DNA of 19,908 nucleotides from CAYXXZ01 sp050175615 (GTDB lineage: Bacteria; Pseudomonadota; Gammaproteobacteria; Pseudomonadales; Porticoccaceae), in assembly GCA_050175615.1 (NCBI GenBank), contig JBFXIU010000041.1:1-19908 (forward strand), in the 5' to 3' direction. Shown piece by piece: positions 14,902-19,908 of this stretch. Made by a program: the position numbers and the translations under genes. The notes beneath the pieces are model-generated. The model did no database searches. It worked only from the letters and a program-made list of their open reading frames with translations, and was not told the origin of the DNA. Every line of letters starts with the position of its first letter. The stretch's first letter is position 1.

Positions 14902-16620
14902 TTAACCTGTATGAATTTTGCCGGCAAGAAAATCCAGTAGTTGGGTAAGTGGCACTTCCAGAGCGTTTTCATCACGGCGGCCCTTGTATTCCACCACGGC
15001 GTTTTCGAGCCCGCGGTCGCCGACAACAATGCGGTGAGGGATGCCGATAAGCTCGGTATCGGCGAGCATAACCCCCAGGCGGGCTTTGTCCTGATCCATA
15101 TAGAGCACGTCGTAACCCGCCTGCGATAGCTTTGTGTACAGGTCGTCGCAGTAATTCATGACCTGCTGCGACTTGTGGGCATTGATGGGTACCAGGGCAA
15201 TTTGGAACGGGGCAATGCTGTCGGGCCAGATAATGCCGTTGGCGTCGTTGCTCTGCTCGATTGCAGCTGCGACCACGCGGCTGACACCAATGCCATAGCA
15301 GCCCATCAGCATGGTCTGCTCTTTGCCTTCCTCGTTGAGCACTTTCGCGCCCAGGGCTTCACTGTATTTGGTGCCCAACTGGAAGATGTGTCCGACTTCG
15401 ATGCCTCGGCAAATTTCCAGCTGACCATTGCCGTCAGGGCTGGGGTCGCCGGCAATCACGTTGCGAATATCTTCGACGCGGGGGAGTTCGCAGTCGCGCC
15501 CCCAGTTGACGCCGGCGAGGTGGAAGCCTTCTTTATTGGCGCCACAGACGAAGTCTGCGAGCGCTGCGGCACTGCGATCGACTATGGCCGGGATCGGTAG
15601 TTTTACCGGGCCCAGGGAGCCAATGGTGCAACCTGTAGCGGCCTTGATCTCGGCATCGCTGGCAAAGGTGAGCGGTGAGAACACGCCCTCAAGTTTTTCG
15701 GCTTTGATGTCATTGAGTTCGTGGTCGCCGCGCACCATCAGGGCGATAAGTGCGTTTTCTTCGTCACCTTTGACAATGAGGGTTTTCAGGGTTTGCTGCG
15801 GGGTGACGCCAAGCAGTTTGCAAACATCGTCAATGCTGTGGGCGCCTGGCGTGCTTACCTCGGTCAACGCCTGGGTTGCTGCGGCGATCTTGTTTGACGG
15901 TGGCAGCGCTTCGGCTTTTTCAATGTTGGCGGCGTAGTCACTTCCCGTGGAAAAGGCAATCGCGTCTTCTCCCGAGTCGGCGAGAACATGGAATTCGTGG
16001 GAGAAGTTACCGCCGATGCTGCCGGTGTCGGCGAGCACCGGACGGAAATTGAGGCCGAGGCGGGTGAAAATATTACAGTAGGTGCGGTGCATCAGGTCGT
16101 AGCTTTCCTGAAGGCTTTGCTGGGACGTATGAAAGGAGTAGGCGTCCTTCATCAGGAATTCCCGTGCCCGCATAATGCCAAACCGGGGGCGGATTTCATC
16201 GCGGAACTTGGTCTGAATCTGGTAAAAGTTCGCCGGTAGCTGCTTATAGCTGCGCACTTCATTGCGAATCAGGTCGGTAATCACCTCCTCGTGGGTGGGG
16301 CCCAGGCAGAATTCCCGCTGATGGCGGTCGGAAATACGCAACAATTCAGGGCCGTACTGTTCCCAGCGCCCTGACTCCACCCAGAGATCGGCAGGTTGCA
16401 CTACCGGCATAAGCACTTCCTGGGCGCCGGATTTATCCATTTCCTCGCGAACAATTTTTTCCACCTTGCGCAATACGCGCAGGCCGAGGGGCATCCAGGT
16501 ATAGAGGCCGGAGGCGAGTTTGCGAATCATGCCCGCCCTGAGCATAAGTTTATGACTGATAATTTCGGCCTCAGCGGGGGATTCTTTTTGGGTGGAAATC
16601 AGGTAACGGCTGGCTCGCAT
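14902..16620 (-). CDS. proS: Prolyl-tRNA synthetase (bacterial type, with editing domain)
   Basis: Charges tRNA-Pro with proline; class II synthetase, cytoplasmic dimer. 572 residues, the size of E. coli ProRS. N-terminal MRASRYLISTQKESPAEAEIISH is typical. Class II motif 1 region MPVVQPADLW, motif 2 RDEIRPRFGIMRAREFLMKD, the inserted editing domain from about 230 to 390 (SIDDVCKLLGV..., KGDEENALIALMVRGDHELN) and motif 3 MLMGCYGIGVSRV are all present. The C-terminal anticodon-binding domain starts near ALVPINAHKS. Bounded by a hairpin on the 3' side and by the divergent HIT gene on the 5' side. Confidence 0.98.
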   Translation of the reverse strand: MRASRYLISTQKESPAEAEIISHKLMLRAGMIRKLASGLYTWMPLGLRVLRKVEKIVREEMDKSGAQEVLMPVVQPADLWVESGRWEQYGPELLRISDRHQREFCLGPTHEEVITDLIRNEVRSYKQLPANFYQIQTKFRDEIRPRFGIMRAREFLMKDAYSFHTSQQSLQESYDLMHRTYCNIFTRLGLNFRPVLADTGSIGGNFSHEFHVLADSGEDAIAFSTGSDYAANIEKAEALPPSNKIAAATQALTEVSTPGAHSIDDVCKLLGVTPQQTLKTLIVKGDEENALIALMVRGDHELNDIKAEKLEGVFSPLTFASDAEIKAATGCTIGSLGPVKLPIPAIVDRSAAALADFVCGANKEGFHLAGVNWGRDCELPRVEDIRNVIAGDPSPDGNGQLEICRGIEVGHIFQLGTKYSEALGAKVLNEEGKEQTMLMGCYGIGVSRVVAAAIEQSNDANGIIWPDSIAPFQIALVPINAHKSQQVMNYCDDLYTKLSQAGYDVLYMDQDKARLGVMLADTELIGIPHRIVVGDRGLENAVVEYKGRRDENALEVPLTQLLDFLAGKIHTG

Positions 16621-16721
16621 GGTTCCTCTTTGGCGGTGTGCATTCTGTTGAACCGCCTATTTTAAGGCCATGGTGTTGCGGGGTATAGTGTTTCATTGCT
16701 GGTGATGTTGTGGAGGCTGAG

Positions 16722-17156
16722 GTGTTTAAGTTGGATGAAAGTTTAAAGAGGGATTCCTATGTGCTGGGCAGTTTTCCGCTATCGCTGCTGCTGATGAGTC
16801 GCGATGCCAATTATCCCTGGTTTATTTTGGTGCCCGAGCGCGAAAATATTAAAGAGCTGTATCAGCTTGAAGAGCGGGATTATTTCCAGTTGATGAGGGA
16901 GTCGCGGCATTTGTCAGCAGTGGCTATGGCGGTGTTTGCCGGGGATAAGCTCAATGTTGCCGCTCTGGGCAACAGGGTGCCGCAGCTGCATTTTCATCAT
17001 GTTGTTCGCTATATAGGAGACTGCGCATGGCCAGATCCGGTGTGGGGCGCTGCGCCGGGAAAGGCTTTTGCGGAGGGGGATGAAACAAGGCGGGCTGAAA
17101 AACTGCTTGCCCGCCTTGGTGAGGGTTTTAAGCCGAAGGCTGAGTTGCCGGCTTAA
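16722..17156 (+). CDS. HIT-domain protein (histidine triad nucleotide hydrolase/transferase family)
   Basis: 144 residues from the GTG at 16722, which has GGAGG five bases upstream and gives the usual MFKLDESL opening; an upstream GTG at 16710 is in frame but has no ribosome site. The HIT motif appears as QLHFHHVVRY, preceded by LNVAALGNRVP and followed by AWPDPVWG, which marks a short family common in Pseudomonas relatives. HIT proteins hydrolyse or transfer nucleotidyl groups through the triad histidine; the substrate of this subgroup is not established. Its stop lies five bases from the convergent HU-family gene. Confidence 0.9.
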   Translation: MFKLDESLKRDSYVLGSFPLSLLLMSRDANYPWFILVPERENIKELYQLEERDYFQLMRESRHLSAVAMAVFAGDKLNVAALGNRVPQLHFHHVVRYIGDCAWPDPVWGAAPGKAFAEGDETRRAEKLLARLGEGFKPKAELPA

Positions 17157-17161
17157 ATCAA

Positions 17162-17578
17162 TCAGTTAGCCATATCTTTGAGTTTTTTCAGTGCCAGAAT
17201 TTTGACACTGGTGCTGGCAGGGCGTGCCGCAAAGGTTGTTTCCTGGCCGGTGAAAGGGTTGATGCCTTTGCGCGCTTTTTTGGCGGGCTTTTTCACCGTC
17301 TTGATTTTGAACAGGCCGGGCAGGGTAAACTCACCGACAGCACGTTTTTTAATGTGGCGCTCGATGATATCGCCGAGACCATCAATGACTGCATTGATGT
17401 CCTTTTTGGACAGGCCAGTGTCTTCCGCCAGCTGAGTGATGATTTGTGTTTTGGTAAAGCGCTCAGTAACGGCGGTGAGTTTTTTGGCCGGAGGTGGCGC
17501 CTTGGGTGCAGCCGGTTTTTTTGCGGCAGGCGCCTTGGCTTTTGTCGCAGGGGCGGGGGTTGCTTTTTTCGTTGCCAT
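17162..17578 (-). CDS. HU-family DNA-binding protein with Lys/Ala/Pro-rich N-terminal tail
   Basis: 138 residues from ATG 17578 (AAGGGA upstream). Residues 2-33 are a histone H1-like tail made almost only of Lys, Ala, Pro and Thr, with nine Lys. The HU/IHF fold follows: FTKTQIITQLAEDTGLSKKDINAVID, IIERHIKKRAVGEFTLPGLFKIK, then the arm with ARKGINPFTGQETTF and RPASTSVKILALKKLKD. Nucleoid-associated; HU proteins bend and compact DNA. The FTLPGLFKI and KGINPFTGQE signature belongs to a subgroup separate from HupA/HupB. A longer in-frame start to 17623 is open but lacks a ribosome site and homology. Confidence 0.93.
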   Translation of the reverse strand: MATKKATPAPATKAKAPAAKKPAAPKAPPPAKKLTAVTERFTKTQIITQLAEDTGLSKKDINAVIDGLGDIIERHIKKRAVGEFTLPGLFKIKTVKKPAKKARKGINPFTGQETTFAARPASTSVKILALKKLKDMAN

Positions 17579-17952
17579 AAGATGGATCCCTTTGTTAGCG
17601 TTTTTGAATTTAGATGCATTCACAGAATGACTTGTATTCTTTTTACGGCTTTTCGACAGCCTGCTGTGGGGGCGTCACGCCCTGGCAGATCAGACTTAAA
17701 TCACCGCTGGGGTGAATACAACCGCAGCCGTGACTATGTATAAAGCATATTTTCAACAATGGCAATAAATGAAGCTATAAAAACAGTGATTTTTTGCAGT
17801 TTTGGCGCGAATATCAACATATTTCTTCCGTACTTCTAGCCATTGGGTCTCTGGGGTATAATGCCCGCCCTTTGTGTTGGCTTCCGCGTGGGGGCATGTG
17901 CTCCCATCTGGGGGCGGTTGTTGGTCTTTCATCAGATATTGGACAAATTGCT
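17579..17952. other. Divergent promoter region between the HU-family gene and the FmdB gene
   Basis: 374 bases. TATAAT at 17857-17862 is a good -10 for the fmdB-aspS transcript, with no convincing -35. A 7-bp imperfect hairpin (TGGGGGC/GCTCCCA, 17889-17906) lies in the predicted leader. AT-rich sequence at about 17730-17800 probably serves the HU gene promoter. No gene seen. Confidence 0.5.
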
Positions 17953-18249
17953 ATGCCTATCTATGCCTATGAATGTAAGGCCTGTGGCCATGAGTTTGAT
18001 GCGATCCAGAAAATTAGCGATGCGCCTCTGATCGAGTGCCCTGCCTGTCAGAAAAATGAGTTGAAGAAATTGCTCAGCGCACCCTCCTTCCGCCTCAGCG
18101 GTTCCGGGTGGTATGAAACCGATTTTAAAAAGGACAAGAAAAAGAATCTTGCCGGCGAGCAGGGTTCGACCACCGCGGCAAGCGGCAATTCTGCCGCAGA
18201 ATCGTCCGCTAGTGGCGGCAGTGCCGCCAAAACAGCAGATGCCCCCTAG
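17953..18249 (+). CDS. FmdB-family zinc ribbon protein
   Basis: 98 residues from ATG 17953. MPIYAYECKACGHEFDAIQKISDAPL with Cys8-x2-Cys11 and Cys29-x2-Cys32 is the FmdB regulatory-type zinc ribbon. A SGSGWYETDFK segment at about 51-61 is also characteristic. The last 35 residues are Ser/Ala/Gly-rich and disordered. FmdB was named as a putative regulator of formamidase genes; the function of the family in proteobacteria is unknown. It commonly precedes aspS, which starts 46 bases downstream here, probably in one operon. Confidence 0.93.
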   Translation: MPIYAYECKACGHEFDAIQKISDAPLIECPACQKNELKKLLSAPSFRLSGSGWYETDFKKDKKKNLAGEQGSTTAASGNSAAESSASGGSAAKTADAP

Positions 18250-18295
18250 GCATTGGTTGCTTCGAATACAGACTTTGACTCAGGAAATAGATTAA

Positions 18296-19908
18296 ATGCG
18301 TACAGGCTATTGTGGAGATTTGCGGGCTGCCAACGTCGGTGAAAAGGTCACCCTCTGCGGATGGGTGGACAGGCGTAGGGATCACGGCGGGGTTATTTTT
18401 ATCGATCTCCGCGATCGCGAGGGCATTGCCCAGGTGGTGTTTGACTCTGATTGTGGAGAATACTTTGCCATCGCCGATAAAATCCGCAGTGAGTATGTAT
18501 TGCAAATCAGCGGTATCGTGAGAGCGCGGACGCCATCTACGGTGAATCCGGCAATGAAAACGGGTGAGATCGAGGTCTACGCCACCGAATTGACTATTCT
18601 CAATACGTCGGAAACACCGCCTTTCCAGCTGGATGAGCATATTCAGGTCGGCGAGGATGTTCGCCTTCGCTATCGTTATCTCGACCTGCGCCGCAAAAAA
18701 ATGATGGACAATCTGCGCTTTCGCTCCGATGTCACCATCGCCTTGCGCAACTTTCTTTCCGCGCGGGGGTTTCTCGAAATTGAAACGCCGATGCTGACCA
18801 GGGCGACGCCGGAAGGCGCCAGGGATTATCTGGTGCCCAGCCGCACCCACGAAGGCAAATTTTTTGCCCTGCCCCAGTCGCCCCAATTGTTTAAGCAGTT
18901 ATTGATGGTGTCTGGTCTGGATCGTTATTTTCAAATCGTCAAATGTTTTCGCGACGAGGATCTGCGCGCGGATCGCCAGCCTGAGTTTACTCAGGTGGAT
19001 ATTGAGTTTTCCTTTGCCGACGAAGCCCAGATCACGGGTATTACTGAAGAGATGATCCGCGAACTGTTCCACAAAACCCTCAATGTGGATTTGGGGGAAT
19101 TCCCCCGCATGCCCTACTCGGAAGCGATGGACAAATACGGTTCCGACAAGCCCGACCTGCGTATTCCCCTGGAACTGGTGGAAATTAAAGATCTGATGAA
19201 GGATGTGGAATTCAAGGTTTTCTCCGGTCCCGCCAACGATCCCAAAGGGCGTGTTGCCGCCATGCTGGTGAAAAACGGTAATGAGCTATTGTCCCGTAAA
19301 CAGATCGACGCCTACACCCAGTTTGTGGCTATTTATGGTGCCAAAGGCCTGGCCTATATCAAGATCAACGATGTCAACGATCTCGAGAACGGCCTGCAGT
19401 CGCCGATTGTCAAATTTCTGCCGGAAGCAACCCGCAAAGCCATTTTGGAGCGCCTCGGTGCCGAGACCGGCGATGTGATTTTCTTCGGCGCCGACAGGGC
19501 GAAAATCGTTAACGACGCCCTGGGCGCCTTGCGGTGCAAGCTCGGTGAAGATCTCAATCTTTACACCTGTGACTGGGCGCCGCTGTGGGTGGTGGACTTC
19601 CCCATGTTTGAGGATGATGAAAAGGGTGGCTGGACATCCATCCATCACCCCTTTACTCGCCCCGCCTGTTCGCCGGAGGAACTGGCGGCGAATCCCGAGG
19701 CGGCGCTGTCCCAAGCCTACGACATGGTGCTCAATGGCACCGAGATCGGCGGCGGATCCATCCGTATCCACTCGCCGGTGATGCAGCGGGAAGTCTTCAA
19801 GGTGTTGGGTATAGGTGAAGAAGAGGCCCAGGAAAAGTTTGGCTTCCTTCTCGACGCGCTCAAATATGGCTGTCCTCCCCACGGCGGCCTGGCCTTCGGC
19901 CTGGATCG
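18296..19908 (+). CDS. aspS: Aspartyl-tRNA synthetase (3' end cut by window edge)
   Basis: Charges tRNA-Asp; class IIb synthetase. 537 codons are seen of about 590. The ATG at 18296 has AGGAAA nine bases upstream. The N-terminal OB-fold anticodon domain (GWVDRRRDHGGVIFIDLRDREG) is followed by motif 1 (FLEIETPMLTRATPEGARDYLVPSR), QSPQLFKQLLMV, motif 2 FRDEDLRADRQPEFTQ, the bacterial insertion domain (FKVFSGPANDPKGRVAA, FFGADRAKIVNDALGAL), then WVVDFPMFE, HHPFTRP and the first part of motif 3 (GGLAFGLD) at the edge. His30 in RRRDHGG is the residue type linked to non-discriminating AspRS in Pseudomonas. Confidence 0.98.
   Translation, partial: MRTGYCGDLRAANVGEKVTLCGWVDRRRDHGGVIFIDLRDREGIAQVVFDSDCGEYFAIADKIRSEYVLQISGIVRARTPSTVNPAMKTGEIEVYATELTILNTSETPPFQLDEHIQVGEDVRLRYRYLDLRRKKMMDNLRFRSDVTIALRNFLSARGFLEIETPMLTRATPEGARDYLVPSRTHEGKFFALPQSPQLFKQLLMVSGLDRYFQIVKCFRDEDLRADRQPEFTQVDIEFSFADEAQITGITEEMIRELFHKTLNVDLGEFPRMPYSEAMDKYGSDKPDLRIPLELVEIKDLMKDVEFKVFSGPANDPKGRVAAMLVKNGNELLSRKQIDAYTQFVAIYGAKGLAYIKINDVNDLENGLQSPIVKFLPEATRKAILERLGAETGDVIFFGADRAKIVNDALGALRCKLGEDLNLYTCDWAPLWVVDFPMFEDDEKGGWTSIHHPFTRPACSPEELAANPEAALSQAYDMVLNGTEIGGGSIRIHSPVMQREVFKVLGIGEEEAQEKFGFLLDALKYGCPPHGGLAFGLD

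Noticed and set aside
18209..18886. 225-codon minus-strand open frame
   Set aside because: Antisense to fmdB and aspS, both unambiguous on the plus strand.
1..19908. tRNA, rRNA, CRISPR array, transposase or prophage genes
   Set aside because: Looked for on both strands while reading; no cloverleaf, direct-repeat array or recognisable mobile-element protein was found.

Overview
The window reads as ordinary chromosome of a gammaproteobacterium, most likely in or near the Pseudomonas/Cellvibrio lineages. The order pilB / pilA ... nadC - DUF1631 gene - ampD - ampE is known from Pseudomonas chromosomes, and the pilin, AmpD, HIT and AspRS proteins all look gammaproteobacterial. Genus cannot be fixed from sequence alone. 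I see no rRNA, tRNA, CRISPR array, phage or transposase gene.

Layout. (1) 1-2745: type IV pilus genes. pilB (minus strand, cut by the window start) diverges from the major pilin gene pilA. The 735-base gap holds a sigma-54 promoter, a perfect palindrome placed like an enhancer site, and a 112-base nested-palindrome MITE-like element. A strong terminator follows pilA. (2) 2799-5577: a compact four-gene cassette on the plus strand with overlapping or nearly touching genes: a secreted PQQ-type beta-propeller, a DCC-family (DUF393) thiol oxidoreductase-like protein, a small one-helix membrane protein, and an HTTM / vitamin K-dependent gamma-carboxylase-like membrane protein that keeps a catalytic-looking lysine and a WN-HHH motif. 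Base composition drops here relative to nadC, which suggests acquisition. This is the most interesting part of the window. (3) 5714-10665: nadC, a DUF1631 gene with a run of nine G inside its linker, ampD (start overlaps the DUF1631 stop) and ampE. (4) 10747-13658, minus strand: an AmpG-like permease and a PBP7-type D,D-peptidase with three LysM domains. With ampD/ampE these make a peptidoglycan recycling and remodelling neighbourhood. A plus-strand terminator between the two minus-strand genes has no annotated plus-strand gene in front of it. (5) 13889-14812: a small zinc-ribbon membrane protein and an AT-rich gene of unknown function. (6) 14902-19908: housekeeping genes proS (minus), a HIT-domain protein (plus), a tailed HU-family protein (minus), an FmdB-type zinc ribbon protein and aspS (plus, cut by the window end).

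How the genes work together: pilB and pilA belong to one machine. The cassette downstream of pilA is predicted to act at the membrane and in the periplasm, possibly modifying a secreted protein; that link is inference. AmpG imports anhydro-muropeptides and AmpD trims their stem peptides, while the LysM-PBP7 protein cuts or trims peptidoglycan outside the inner membrane.
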